Position numbers and translations under genes: made by a program. From a virus: DNA of 64,000 nt. This document shows, piece by piece, positions 26,587-33,865 of the stretch (the first letter of the stretch is position 1; each line of letters opens with the position of its first letter). The notes under the pieces were generated by a model, which was not told the DNA's origin, did not search any database, and was given only the letters and a program-made list of their open reading frames with translations. The stretch covers positions 1 to 64,000 of IMG/VR virus record IMGVR_UViG_3300042336_000257, one strand, 5' to 3'.

Positions 26587-27611
26587 AGTGTAATCCAACG
26601 TTGGTTTTTAAGAGTCCATTGAGTTACCTCTGCAATTCTTTCTTTTACAGATTTTGCAGGAACCCATCCAAGATTTTTCATTTTATCACCATCCAAAGCA
26701 TAACGCAAGTCATGCCCAGGGCGTGAAGAATGGAAGTCAATTAATTCGTAGTTTAATTCTTTTCCTTGGGCTTCGGCAATGATTTGTGCCAACTCCAGGT
26801 TGTTGAGTTCTTCCGCTCCAACAATGTTAAACTTAGGGCATTTAGCACCACCCCAAGTAGGTTCGAACTTACCCTCATAATTTAAAAGAAATAGAATTGC
26901 AGAGGAGACATCTTCTGCATGTATGTAGTGACGAGACCCAGGAATTGTGCAGGTTTTGTCACTATGAATTGTTACTGTTTCTCCATCCCTAATCTTCTTA
27001 ATGCACATTGGAATGTATTTCTCTGGGTGCTGACGCTCACCAAACACATTCATTGTGTGAGTAATGTAAATGGGAAGACCATAGGTGTTCTCATATGCTA
27101 CGGCAAGTTCTTCGCCACCTGCTTTTGATGCACTATAAGGATTGGTTGAATTGTATCGGTCATTCTCTTTATATTTGATTCCATCTGGAGCAGGACCAAA
27201 TACTTCATCTGTGCTGAAATACACAAACCTTTCAAGGTTACCCTTTTGTGCTCGCGCAAACTCTAGAATGTTACAAGTTCCAACTACATTATCAAGGACA
27301 AACTCCATAGGATACTCGATACTACGATCGACATGAGACCCAGCAGCAAGATGGAGAATGTAATCAACAGAGCCAATTTCACTACGAACAAGAGGATTAA
27401 GTTCTGCCTTCAAATCATGATGAACAACTTTCACACGTGTGCGAGTTTCAGCGTCAAAAGAAAGCATCAAGTCATGAAGACGATTTAAGTTTCCACTATA
27501 ATCCAGTCTATCAAGGGTGACAACTTCCCAATTAGTTTCTCTAAGAATTTGCCCAATCATATGATGGGCAATGAACCCTGCACCACCAGTAATAAGAACT
27601 CTTTTAGTCAT
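26583..27611 (-). CDS. rmlB-like: dTDP-glucose 4,6-dehydratase-like (extended SDR)
   Basis: 342 residues, full length. VLITGGAGFIAHH at 5-17 is the NAD-binding GGxGxxG; STDEVFGPAP at 133-142 holds the catalytic Thr, Asp and Glu typical of RmlB; Y159-SAS-K163 is the SDR catalytic pair. The enzyme would convert dTDP- or related nucleotide-glucose into the 4-keto-6-deoxy sugar. SRHYIHAEDVSSAI near 230-243 is another family motif. The next larger gene upstream encodes an FdtA-like cupin, the usual next enzyme. The product may modify virion glycans or host LPS. ATG at 27611; GTG two codons upstream is unlikely. Confidence 0.82.
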   Translation of the reverse strand: MTKRVLITGGAGFIAHHMIGQILRETNWEVVTLDRLDYSGNLNRLHDLMLSFDAETRTRVKVVHHDLKAELNPLVRSEIGSVDYILHLAAGSHVDRSIEYPMEFVLDNVVGTCNILEFARAQKGNLERFVYFSTDEVFGPAPDGIKYKENDRYNSTNPYSASKAGGEELAVAYENTYGLPIYITHTMNVFGERQHPEKYIPMCIKKIRDGETVTIHSDKTCTIPGSRHYIHAEDVSSAILFLLNYEGKFEPTWGGAKCPKFNIVGAEELNNLELAQIIAEAQGKELNYELIDFHSSRPGHDLRYALDGDKMKNLGWVPAKSVKERIAEVTQWTLKNQRWITL

Positions 27612-27613
27612 AA

Positions 27614-27787
27614 TCACTCTTCAAATTTGTAACTTAATTTAATGTCTTTCTTTTTCAGTTTGTAGCGATCAATGTGCTTTTGTCGATGACTCTCAGACTC
27701 AAAATAGCACTTGCGAGTTTCATTCCCGTCTTTATACACCAACTTCCAAGGAAATTGATCAAAAGGAAATTCTTCAGCGTAATCCAT
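27614..27787 (-). CDS. 57-residue basic protein, unknown function
   Basis: MDYAEEFPFDQFPWKLVYKD, then KCYFESESHRQKHIDRYKLK. A two-strand hairpin followed by a Lys-rich helix. The motif VYkDG.e.RKCYFE..eH recurs in T4-like cyanophages. Function unknown. Confidence 0.62.
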   Translation of the reverse strand: MDYAEEFPFDQFPWKLVYKDGNETRKCYFESESHRQKHIDRYKLKKKDIKLSYKFEE

Positions 27788-27842
27788 CAGGTAGGTTGCT
27801 CAACATAATCAGTATAAGGCAGACTTCACTAGAAGTCAAGAG

Positions 27843-28316
27843 TCATTCACCAAGTGTATGAATGACTGGTTTTTCGTGGGCAAGAATGTGATAAAGGTCG
27901 GGGTTCTTTGCTGCTGATACAGGAACAAATTCGGTCTCAGGGTGAAACTCGTCATCACGGATTGCTTGGTTGATGACGATAGACCCATCAGCACCTGAAT
28001 ATGAACGATGGAAGGTCATCTTAGGAATCACAAGAGCACCAGAAGAACGATTGAGATGAACGATATGGTATGGATATCTCCACTCAGGATTCACCAGTTC
28101 AAATGTGCGAAGACCAGACAGAACACGATTGTGATCTATCTGATGATAGTGAATATAAAATTGTTTTGCTCCCACAATATCATCGGGTGGAGAGATTGCA
28201 GGCCCAGTGTGACACACAAGGTCTTGTGCGTTAGAACCATCTACAGAGATATCGTAGAAGACAACTGCTTCAGTCTCACGGAATACTCTGTGTTTCTTAA
28301 AAGTTACTTCGCTCAT
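27843..28316 (-). CDS. FdtA/WxcM-like cupin (possible sugar 3,4-ketoisomerase)
   Basis: 157 residues. A beta-rich protein with HYHQIDHNRVLSGLRTFELV near 52-71 and SGALVIPKMTFHRSYSGADG near 91-110, then EFVPVS, which resembles the FdtA/QdtA cupin pattern (GL.IPP..WHR.ys.s...LVlas...D...EF). Family members isomerise dTDP-4-keto-6-deoxyglucose to the 3-keto sugar. The active-site His pair is only partly matched. Close position to the RmlB-like gene supports a two-step sugar path. Otherwise it is a cupin of unknown role. Confidence 0.5.
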   Translation of the reverse strand: MSEVTFKKHRVFRETEAVVFYDISVDGSNAQDLVCHTGPAISPPDDIVGAKQFYIHYHQIDHNRVLSGLRTFELVNPEWRYPYHIVHLNRSSGALVIPKMTFHRSYSGADGSIVINQAIRDDEFHPETEFVPVSAAKNPDLYHILAHEKPVIHTLGE

Positions 28317-28510
28317 TAGTCGTAGGTGTTTTGCTCCTGATTCAATCTATCTATGTGATGATAAATGGTTGCTTGTGAATATTGAAATTCCTTAAACCTT
28401 TGTGGTTTATTCTTTTGCATCTTAGTAAGCATGTTGATCCATTGATAGCGATTATCAACCACCCAACCATAACGACGCTCATCGTGCATCAAATCAAAAA
28501 TAGAAATCAT
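28316..28510 (-). CDS. 64-residue helical protein, unknown function
   Basis: MISIFDLMHDERRYGWVVDN, then a basic helical region (MQKNKPQRFKEFQYSQATIY). Predicted helix-rich and basic, so nucleic-acid binding is possible. ATGA junctions at both ends. Confidence 0.6.
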   Translation of the reverse strand: MISIFDLMHDERRYGWVVDNRYQWINMLTKMQKNKPQRFKEFQYSQATIYHHIDRLNQEQNTYD

Positions 28511-28704
28511 TTGAACCCCTTGCTTTTCTTTTTATCTAATACTTCAATGTGACTTAAAAAGTTTCCACCACGTTGAAACCAGAAGACTTGAACGTCTTCA
28601 TAGTTATCAAACACAGACTCTTTACCATCTTCAAACACTAACTTATAATCGTGACGAATGTAAGGTTCATCCGATGTTTGTTTGAATACTTTAAGTTCGG
28701 TCAT
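28507..28704 (-). CDS. 65-residue basic protein, unknown function
   Basis: MTELKVFKQTSDEPYIRHDY, beta-rich (YKLVFEDGKESVFDNYEDVQ), and a Lys-rich tail (DKKKSKGFK). It looks like a small single-domain protein. Overlaps the upstream gene by 14 bp. Confidence 0.6.
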   Translation of the reverse strand: MTELKVFKQTSDEPYIRHDYKLVFEDGKESVFDNYEDVQVFWFQRGGNFLSHIEVLDKKKSKGFK

Positions 28705-28861
28705 TTTTCATAATAATCAATTTACCAGCAAGCATTCCATAAAACAATTCACACATCTTGTCTTCACAAGACTTCATCTTTTCTTTGGAGAGAACAATGA
28801 GAGCGTTGAGTTCTTCTTCGTTTAAGTTCCAATCGGTTAGGTTGTGTTCGGTGACTTTCAT
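28691..28861 (-). CDS. 56-residue helical protein, unknown function
   Basis: MKVTEHNLTDWNLNEEELNA, then MCELFYGMLAGKLIIMKNDR. Acidic N-terminus and hydrophobic C-terminus. The ATG at 28861 was preferred to a longer frame overlapping the neighbour. Confidence 0.58.
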   Translation of the reverse strand: MKVTEHNLTDWNLNEEELNALIVLSKEKMKSCEDKMCELFYGMLAGKLIIMKNDRT

Positions 28862-28862
28862 T

Positions 28863-29084
28863 TTACAATAAATTAGGGCATTTAGTAGCAACAATAGATA
28901 AAGCGGTAACTTCAATCATAGAAGATTGATTAATAACTCTTCGCACATTTGACCCACCAAACTTATCATTTGCTTTGGAATATGAAAGTAAAACGGAACG
29001 TAGTGAATCTATGCCTTTCATACGATAAGTACAAAAGTCAGCGGCAACAAAGTTTAGAAGTCCTATTAAAGTCAGTTCAGCCAT
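28863..29084 (-). CDS. 73-residue protein, unknown function
   Basis: MAELTLIGLLNFVAADFCTY, followed by a basic region and a hydrophobic IEVTALSIVATKCPNLL tail. No recognisable motif. A gap of 15 bp separates it from the next gene upstream. Confidence 0.6.
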   Translation of the reverse strand: MAELTLIGLLNFVAADFCTYRMKGIDSLRSVLLSYSKANDKFGGSNVRRVINQSSMIEVTALSIVATKCPNLL

Positions 29085-29099
29085 AGCATAAAGATTTGG

Positions 29100-29267
29100 T
29101 TATTCTGAGTCAAATTTATTCCACTTTGCTATTCTAAGGCACATCAGCAAAGTTTGATGTTCGCGGTCATACAATTCCCAATCTTGTTTGAGTTTTGCAG
29201 CATATCGACGACGATATGCACAGCACCAGACATTATAGAATATCCTATCTTTTTCAGTTAAAGACAT
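29100..29267 (-). CDS. 55-residue basic helical protein
   Basis: MSLTEKDRIFYNVWCCAYRR continues into a helical, Lys/Arg-rich segment (YAAKLKQDWELYDREHQTLL). The ATG at 29267 overlaps the end of 29258-29437 by ten bases. Function unknown. Confidence 0.6.
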   Translation of the reverse strand: MSLTEKDRIFYNVWCCAYRRRYAAKLKQDWELYDREHQTLLMCLRIAKWNKFDSE

Positions 29268-29437
29268 ATCTGTTCCCCATACACCCAACCAGCATCGGTT
29301 TTAATAAGTTCCCAATAAGAATCCCCATCAAGTCTCCTAAAGAGATAACGTGTTCCATCCTCACGCTCACACATAAAGTCACACTTGTGCGGAGAATACA
29401 AACGAACCTCAAGTACTTTGTCGTTTTTGTTGAGCAT
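29258..29437 (-). CDS. 59-residue beta-rich protein, unknown function
   Basis: MLNKNDKVLEVRLYSPHKCD, then EREDGTRYLFRRLDGDSYWE and a terminal hairpin (TDAGWVYGEQICL). Several Cys but no paired motif. It looks like a small SH3-like barrel. Confidence 0.58.
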   Translation of the reverse strand: MLNKNDKVLEVRLYSPHKCDFMCEREDGTRYLFRRLDGDSYWELIKTDAGWVYGEQICL

Positions 29438-29549
29438 AGGTAATTACATACTTTTTGTGTTCGGTATGAAGGTCGGAACAAATATAGTGTTCCAACTTTC
29501 CACCAAGTTCTTCTGCGATTTTTTCTAATTGCTTTTCAATTTCAGTCAT
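29409..29549 (-). CDS. 46-residue protein, unknown function
   Basis: MTEIEKQLEKIAEELGGKLE, then HYICSDLHTEHKKYVITYAQ. Helix followed by two strands. Overlaps the downstream gene by 29 bp and shares an ATGA with the upstream one. Confidence 0.55.
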   Translation of the reverse strand: MTEIEKQLEKIAEELGGKLEHYICSDLHTEHKKYVITYAQQKRQST

Positions 29550-29896
29550 TGTTCATCATCCCATGGTGCTTTACGATTCATAAGTTCTTTAATTCTTTCC
29601 ACCACAGCAGGATCTTGTGGTTCATTGATTCGTCGCACAAGTTCATCATATGCTTCTGCGGATACAATAATCCTTTCTGGTTCTTGTCCCAATCTCAACC
29701 TACGTTCTGGACTGATGGTTATATTGTAAGGGTCATCATAAGGATAGATGTATTCCTGAAACCAACCAATACTCAAACTCTCCCAGAACTCACCATATCC
29801 CCATTCATCACCGTCATCATAACAGTCAAGAATATACAGGACATTACGAAATCCATCAAGGAAGATTTCCCATTTTGTTGGGTTTTCAAATCTCAC
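29546..29896 (-). CDS. cyanophage protein with DUF1778-like tail, GTG start
   Basis: 116 residues from GTG: (M)RFENPTKWEIFLDGFRNVLY, then DCYDDGDEWGYGEFWESLSI and FQEYIYPYDDPYNITISPER. The C-terminal RIIVSAEAYDELVRRINEPQ...KAPWDD resembles the end of DUF1778 (TacA-type) antitoxins. GTG at 29896 overlaps the TGA of the previous gene (GTGA), a better start than a TTG six codons upstream. Function unknown, possibly an antitoxin-derived regulator. Confidence 0.6.
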   Translation of the reverse strand: MRFENPTKWEIFLDGFRNVLYILDCYDDGDEWGYGEFWESLSIGWFQEYIYPYDDPYNITISPERRLRLGQEPERIIVSAEAYDELVRRINEPQDPAVVERIKELMNRKAPWDDEQ

Positions 29897-30087
29897 GGCG
29901 TTTCGTCGCTCCAATAATAACGTAGTTTATCACCATCTGCGTGAATATTCAAGTGGTAAATCTTCTTGTCTTGTGTGTAAATGCCCACCCATAGACTCCG
30001 TTCGTTCATACTTTCCAGGTGAAACATTTCCACCTCTTCCAGTACAATTTCGTCTGGGTTTTCTTCCCACCTTACTAGTTTAGTCAT
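29893..30087 (-). CDS. 64-residue protein with HLNIHADGDKLRYYWSDE motif
   Basis: MTKLVRWEENPDEIVLEEVE is followed by a beta-sandwich-like stretch (SLWVGIYTQDKKIYHLNIHA). The DGD-KLRYYW-SDE end is a distinctive cyanophage family signature. No role known. Confidence 0.62.
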   Translation of the reverse strand: MTKLVRWEENPDEIVLEEVEMFHLESMNERSLWVGIYTQDKKIYHLNIHADGDKLRYYWSDETP

Positions 30088-30260
30088 AAGTCTCTAATGT
30101 ATCCATAGTTCAGATAGTCCCAAAACATATTGTGATAATCTTCAAAGTCCCATTCAAGGTCAGTTCCATCATAACTCACAAGGTCCGTCCAAGTTTGATA
30201 TGCCCACCTCCACATCAATCTTCTCAACCAGAATTGTTTGATATTGTATGTAAGGTTCAT
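30084..30260 (-). CDS. 58-residue Trp/Tyr-rich protein
   Basis: MNLTYNIKQFWLRRLMWRWA, then WTDLVSYDGTDLEWDFEDYH. Unusually rich in Trp (7) and Tyr. ATGA at both ends. Aromatic content suggests a compact domain or membrane-interface binding; unknown. Confidence 0.58.
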   Translation of the reverse strand: MNLTYNIKQFWLRRLMWRWAYQTWTDLVSYDGTDLEWDFEDYHNMFWDYLNYGYIRDL

Positions 30261-30736
30261 TCTCTCAAACTATCCAACACTTGAAGAATAAAAGCAATCG
30301 AGTTAGCATACTCTCGTCCATCTTGCCCACCCATTACAATATAAGCAATCTCTTTTTCGGCAAGTTCAATTCTCTCATTTCTGGTGAGTTCTTTGAGTTC
30401 AGGACGATACCAATTACCATCAGCATCTTGTTTGAAACCAGCATTCAGTTTTTCACGACGCTCTGCTTCTTCAAACATTTCATCGGGGTATGGTTCGCAA
30501 TCCATTGTTTTTTCTATTTCAAGTTTAATTTCAGGTGCTTTGGTTCCAAGAGTAAGAGTTTCAAGGGTTGGAGAAGGCATACGGGATGTTTCTTTACCGT
30601 TTGTATAGAAGATTAAGTCCTTGTTCATAAGTTTCCTCAGTTTCTCTTTGCCGTATTCAGTGAGTTCGTGTTTTTTGTTGCGGAGTTCTTCTACTTCTTC
30701 TTGGGTGAGATTGACCCAAGGCATATCATTGTTCAT
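30257..30736 (-). CDS. 159-residue charged protein with MNNDMPWVNLT start
   Basis: MNNDMPWVNLTQEEVEELRN, then a Lys/Glu-rich middle and a helical end (TRNERIELAEKEIAYIVMGG). The N-terminal M-N-N/D-D-M-P-W-V-N-L-T recurs in the tiny gene 32093-32179, so this leader peptide has been duplicated. Function unknown. Confidence 0.62.
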   Translation of the reverse strand: MNNDMPWVNLTQEEVEELRNKKHELTEYGKEKLRKLMNKDLIFYTNGKETSRMPSPTLETLTLGTKAPEIKLEIEKTMDCEPYPDEMFEEAERREKLNAGFKQDADGNWYRPELKELTRNERIELAEKEIAYIVMGGQDGREYANSIAFILQVLDSLRE

Positions 30737-30915
30737 TGTTCCCAAGCATAAGATTTCAGAAGTTCGTTGTCCTTCTCCAGTTGCTCTATTCTATCACACA
30801 ACTCGGTGATAATACAAATCAAAGAAGGATAGCAAATAGTTTCAGTATCATTCCCATCCTCCATATCAATATAGCGGTGATGGCAAAGTTCTTTGGCAAA
30901 GTTGCGTTCAGTCAT
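30733..30915 (-). CDS. 60-residue helical protein, unknown function
   Basis: MTERNFAKELCHHRYIDMED, then ICIITELCDRIEQLEKDNEL, a short coiled coil. Several Cys and His without spacing typical for zinc. ATGA to neighbours. Confidence 0.58.
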   Translation of the reverse strand: MTERNFAKELCHHRYIDMEDGNDTETICYPSLICIITELCDRIEQLEKDNELLKSYAWEQ

Positions 30916-31511
30916 CGTAGCATCCCCTTGATTTTACGCAAACAATCATTAAATCCATCAACAAGCAATTCAGTATCTACATTTTGACTTCCTGCTGCTG
31001 ATTGTTCTTTCGGCAACCAACTCTCCACCAAATCTACAATATCATTACAGGCATCAAAATCATAACCAAGTTCATCCACCAATCTATTAAAAAGCTTTTG
31101 TGCTTGGTATTTTTTAATTAACCTATTCACAACCTCATCCATCGGTTTTGGATTATCTTTCTCATCCCAATATGCTCTCACATTCCTATAAGGTTCATCA
31201 ACTACATCATCATACTTCCCCTTCTTTACATCGTTGAACCATACACCTTCAAGAAGACGATGAGTTTCACCATCACTAATATTAACCATCAGCATACCAT
31301 CAACAGTATGCTTTCTCTTATACCAAGTATGACTCTTATCATTAAATTCATAACGATAATAATTCTCACCATTATAAGAGACAATCTCAAACTTTCCACC
31401 AAGTTCAAAGTTCATTCTTGGTTGAGATTTATGGTTCTCAATCTCTTTGAGGAGTTCAAGTTTCTTTTGAAGCACTTTGATTTCTGCTTTTACTTTTTCA
31501 ATTTCAGTCAT
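30912..31511 (-). CDS. two-part protein: coiled coil, beta domain and a C-terminal repeat domain
   Basis: 199 residues. Residues 1-27 are a coiled coil (MTEIEKVKAEIKVLQKKLEL), the centre is beta-rich (GENYYRYEFNDKSHTWYKRK), and residues about 137-199 (LVDELGYDFDACNDIVDLVE, then SWLPKEQ) form a domain repeated as the stand-alone 54-residue gene at 32176-32340. Such modular duplication suggests an interaction domain. The function is unknown. Confidence 0.6.
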   Translation of the reverse strand: MTEIEKVKAEIKVLQKKLELLKEIENHKSQPRMNFELGGKFEIVSYNGENYYRYEFNDKSHTWYKRKHTVDGMLMVNISDGETHRLLEGVWFNDVKKGKYDDVVDEPYRNVRAYWDEKDNPKPMDEVVNRLIKKYQAQKLFNRLVDELGYDFDACNDIVDLVESWLPKEQSAAGSQNVDTELLVDGFNDCLRKIKGMLR

Positions 31512-31641
31512 TTTTCTTATAAAACTCTATTTTGAGTTGAGTAATGAGTAAATCAACTTTATCTTCAATACGAGTAAGTCGTTCCTCAATCGTATCTATA
31601 CGATACTCATCAATTGCTTCTTTTTTTATTTCGTAAATCAT
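31504..31641 (-). CDS. 45-residue coiled-coil peptide
   Basis: MIYEIKKEAIDEYRIDTIEE, then LTRIEDKVDLLITQLKIEFY: one long amphipathic helix. Overlaps the downstream gene by eight bases. Probably dimerises; unknown role. Confidence 0.55.
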   Translation of the reverse strand: MIYEIKKEAIDEYRIDTIEERLTRIEDKVDLLITQLKIEFYKKND

Positions 31642-32096
31642 AGTTTTATAAAGTGAAATTCACCATCTTGTTTTGTTTTACCCCAGAGAAATTCATTTGA
31701 ATCTATATCATATCCAGCATCTCTGGAATAGTAATTAATACCATCAAACTTCAAAAATGTGGAGACATAAGCATTTCTCTTGGGTATGATACAATTATCA
31801 TTTATACCAATCCAAGAGTTATTTACATACTCAAAAACAATCTCACAAGATTTGGTATTTGTAAGATTATTATAAGGTGTCATAATAACATTCTCACCAG
31901 ACACGGATAATTCCAATGTTGTTGCCCGATAAGGTTTTTCTTCCCCATCAATATCATACCAACTCTTTGAGTATAACATTCCGTCAGGAAGTTCTTCAAA
32001 TTTAATATGAATATGTGCCCAAAGTGATGGACTGTTAAATGCTTGCTGTTGGTTAGAATAATTACCAATCAATTTTACTTTGAAATCTTCAATCAT
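31638..32096 (-). CDS. cpeT-like: CpeT/CpcT-like phycobiliprotein lyase relative
   Basis: 152 residues. FKVKLIGNYSNQQQAFNSPS near 5-24, AHIHIKFEELPDG, YSKSWYDIDGEEKPYRATTL and later CEIVFEYVN fit the T-type lyase family, whose barrel attaches or transfers bilins to phycobiliprotein beta-subunits (SNQ-QA, PYR). Cyanophage-encoded CpeT-like proteins are known and thought to adjust phycoerythrin during infection. Key strands are intact, but the bilin-binding ability cannot be read here. ATGA junctions couple it to the tiny gene 32093-32179 and to 31504-31641. Confidence 0.78.
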   Translation of the reverse strand: MIEDFKVKLIGNYSNQQQAFNSPSLWAHIHIKFEELPDGMLYSKSWYDIDGEEKPYRATTLELSVSGENVIMTPYNNLTNTKSCEIVFEYVNNSWIGINDNCIIPKRNAYVSTFLKFDGINYYSRDAGYDIDSNEFLWGKTKQDGEFHFIKL

Positions 32097-32179
32097 AAGG
32101 CATCCTCCTCCACAGGAAATAGGTTAGCATACTCTTCATCAGTCAGTGTGAGATTGACCCACGGCATATCATCGTTCAT
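32093..32179 (-). CDS. 28-residue mosaic micro-gene
   Basis: MNDDMPWVNLTLTDEEYANL then a FPVEEDAL end. Its first ten residues match the start of the 159-residue protein at 30257-30736, and LTDEEY-x2-xFP-x-EE matches the end of the protein at 32808-32984. Both ends are ATGA overlaps, so translation is credible. Looks like the product of recombination between two neighbours. Confidence 0.5.
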   Translation of the reverse strand: MNDDMPWVNLTLTDEEYANLFPVEEDAL

Positions 32180-32340
32180 CGTAGTTTCTCCCGCATAAGT
32201 TTCAGACACTCGTTCCATTTATAAGAGTTAGTATCGTGTTCTTTCGGCAACCAACCTTCTACGGCATCCACAATCTCATCGGTGCAGTCAATACTATACC
32301 CCAAGTCATCCCGTATAATGTCCCAGAGTTTTCTAGTCAT
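32176..32340 (-). CDS. stand-alone LGYxxDxCxxIVDxVExWLPKE domain
   Basis: 54 residues. MTRKLWDIIRDDLGYSIDCT, then DEIVDAVEGWLPKEHDTNSY. Same pattern as the C-terminal domain of 30912-31511 (LGYDFDACNDIVDLVESWLP). Predicted helical. Function unknown; coupling with both neighbours by ATGA and an eight-base overlap. Confidence 0.6.
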   Translation of the reverse strand: MTRKLWDIIRDDLGYSIDCTDEIVDAVEGWLPKEHDTNSYKWNECLKLMREKLR

Positions 32341-32560
32341 TGGTCTTGGAGCATCTCCCAGTATTATAACCCGTCATATATGCGGAATGCAACCACTTGG
32401 TCATCAAATCCTTACGAGTATTCACATCTTCTACTTCGCAATCACCGAAAAAATATTCACTACGAAGTGAAAAACCACCATAAAGGTCGTGAAACCATTT
32501 CTGAAATGCGACTTCGGCAGTATCTTCCCATTCCCATTCTGATGTAGGATGTTCAGTCAT
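32333..32560 (-). CDS. 75-residue protein, unknown function
   Basis: MTEHPTSEWEWEDTAEVAFQ, then LYGGFSLRSEYFFGDCEVED. Acidic N-terminus, Trp/Phe-rich, helical end (KDLMTKWLHSAYMTGYNTGR). No function recognised. Confidence 0.6.
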   Translation of the reverse strand: MTEHPTSEWEWEDTAEVAFQKWFHDLYGGFSLRSEYFFGDCEVEDVNTRKDLMTKWLHSAYMTGYNTGRCSKTND

Positions 32561-32811
32561 TTCAGTTCCTCTTCATCTTGCTCAATCTGAAAGATAGCAT
32601 TTAGAAACTCCAGACCATACTTACCCACGACCCAGGCATCTTTATCCTCAAAGAACCGATCACCAATAGTCCACATATCATAATACTCTTTACCTTTATT
32701 GAAGAAGGCAATCACATAACAATACTCTTTGCCTTCACATTTATGCCACCTAACGAGTTCATACTTGTTGTTGACTTCGCACCAACGGAACTCTATGTTA
32801 CGAAACCTCAT
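32557..32811 (-). CDS. 84-residue protein, unknown function
   Basis: MRFRNIEFRWCEVNNKYELV, then WHKCEGKEYCYVIAFFNKGK. Strand-rich with a C-terminal helix and acidic tail. Four Cys at roughly 11, 24, 30 may bind metal but no canonical motif. Confidence 0.6.
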   Translation of the reverse strand: MRFRNIEFRWCEVNNKYELVRWHKCEGKEYCYVIAFFNKGKEYYDMWTIGDRFFEDKDAWVVGKYGLEFLNAIFQIEQDEEELK

Positions 32812-32984
32812 TCTTCTTCCTCTTCATAAGGGAACATTTCATCATACTCTTCATCAGTCAGAGTAAGATACTGAACATCAGCATTTTTGTGTTCTTCGGC
32901 ATACACCAACTGATAGTGAGCAAAACTGCTTTCAGAAGTGCTGGCGTATTCTAAAAGACCATCAACAAAGCATAGGTAGTTCAT
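32808..32984 (-). CDS. 58-residue acidic-tailed protein
   Basis: MNYLCFVDGLLEYASTSESS ends with LTLTDEEYDEMFPYEEEEE, the tail that also appears in the micro-gene 32093-32179. The ATG at 32984 shares a TAATG junction with the upstream gene. Unknown function. Confidence 0.6.
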   Translation of the reverse strand: MNYLCFVDGLLEYASTSESSFAHYQLVYAEEHKNADVQYLTLTDEEYDEMFPYEEEEE

Positions 32985-33178
32985 TAGAGCACCTCCCAAT
33001 CACATTCCCAGAAGTCGTTGATATTCACCCAGAAGAAGTATTTCTGGTTCTCTGATGCGAGAAACAGCATACCATCACCCTTATCCTGCTCCACAATACA
33101 GATAGGGTTGTTGTCCATCATATTCGCAAGGCGGTTCTTAGCCTTCTTGCTTTTGGGTCTGACTGTTACTCTTCTCAT
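32984..33178 (-). CDS. 64-residue basic protein, unknown function
   Basis: MRRVTVRPKSKKAKNRLANM: an Arg/Lys-rich N-terminus that could contact nucleic acid; beta-rich remainder (CIVEQDKGDGMLFLASENQK). Overlaps the upstream gene by 41 bp. Confidence 0.6.
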   Translation of the reverse strand: MRRVTVRPKSKKAKNRLANMMDNNPICIVEQDKGDGMLFLASENQKYFFWVNINDFWECDWEVL

Positions 33179-33395
33179 TTTGAATCTCCAGTTTCAGTTT
33201 GCGAATACCAGTAATAAAGTAAGCAAAGTCACGGGATTCAGTCACCCGTTTTTCTTCACCACATACACCACACTTACCATTCCAGACAGATGAACAACCG
33301 ACTGAATAGACACCATACTTTTGCCCACAATCCATACAGGTTGTGCCTGTCTGCTCAAGGCGTTTGAGTAGTGCCTTCTTCTCTTTGAGGGTCAT
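33138..33395 (-). CDS. 85-residue zinc-ribbon-like protein
   Basis: MTLKEKKALLKRLEQTGTTC. Cys pairs CMDC and CGVC (residues about 20-23 and 42-45) are spaced by about 18, a zinc-ribbon layout. A basic, Gln-rich tail follows (LKLEIQNEKSNSQTQKQEG). Probably nucleic-acid or protein binding. The leader contains a TATAAT (minus strand TTATAATATTC). Confidence 0.62.
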   Translation of the reverse strand: MTLKEKKALLKRLEQTGTTCMDCGQKYGVYSVGCSSVWNGKCGVCGEEKRVTESRDFAYFITGIRKLKLEIQNEKSNSQTQKQEG

Positions 33396-33427
33396 AGGGG
33401 CGTTTCAGATATGAATATTATAAAGCA

Positions 33428-33865
33428 TCAGGAGGCGTCTTCAACGTCCTCTGTGCCAGTTTCGGAAGTGTCCTCGTCAGGCAACTCCTCATCTAAATCC
33501 ACACCGTCCAATACTTCATCTGACCATTCTTTTACTCTTTCCAACACTTCATCCATAGAATATGTTTCTACTTTACCAAGCTCAACGTCTTCTACCATTT
33601 GTAAAAGATATTCCAGAAACTCTTTGGGATAACATTCATCTTCACCAAGAGAAGACCAGAACCAATCTCTACATTCTTCTTCTGGATCTTCTACTGTTCT
33701 GGGGAGAGCATAGTTATCATAGTTGGAAGTCATCAGGTCAGCCCAGATGCGAAATGTGATTCGCATACTCTGCCATCCAGTCATCCAACAATGACCAATC
33801 CAATACTCCCACCAGTTCAAGGTGGTTTTCTTTTTATCAGTTCCTTTAAGTGCTTTACTAAACAT
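33428..33865 (-). CDS. 145-residue protein with acidic C-terminus
   Basis: MFSKALKGTDKKKTTLNWWE, then a Trp-rich segment (WIGHCWMTGWQSMRITFRIW), MTSNYDNYALP and an acidic, disordered end (LDEELPDEDTSETGTEDVED). The tail contains a dispersed palindrome read in frame. A shorter version could start at MTSNYDN. The ATG at 33865 shares a TGATG junction with the upstream gene. Confidence 0.58.
   Translation of the reverse strand: MFSKALKGTDKKKTTLNWWEYWIGHCWMTGWQSMRITFRIWADLMTSNYDNYALPRTVEDPEEECRDWFWSSLGEDECYPKEFLEYLLQMVEDVELGKVETYSMDEVLERVKEWSDEVLDGVDLDEELPDEDTSETGTEDVEDAS
33452..33473. repeat. dispersed palindrome copy, coding
   Basis: TGTGCCAGTTTCGGAAGTGTCC, read in frame as Glu-Asp-Thr-Ser-Glu-Thr-Gly-Thr in the tail of gene 33428-33865. 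Confidence 0.5.
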
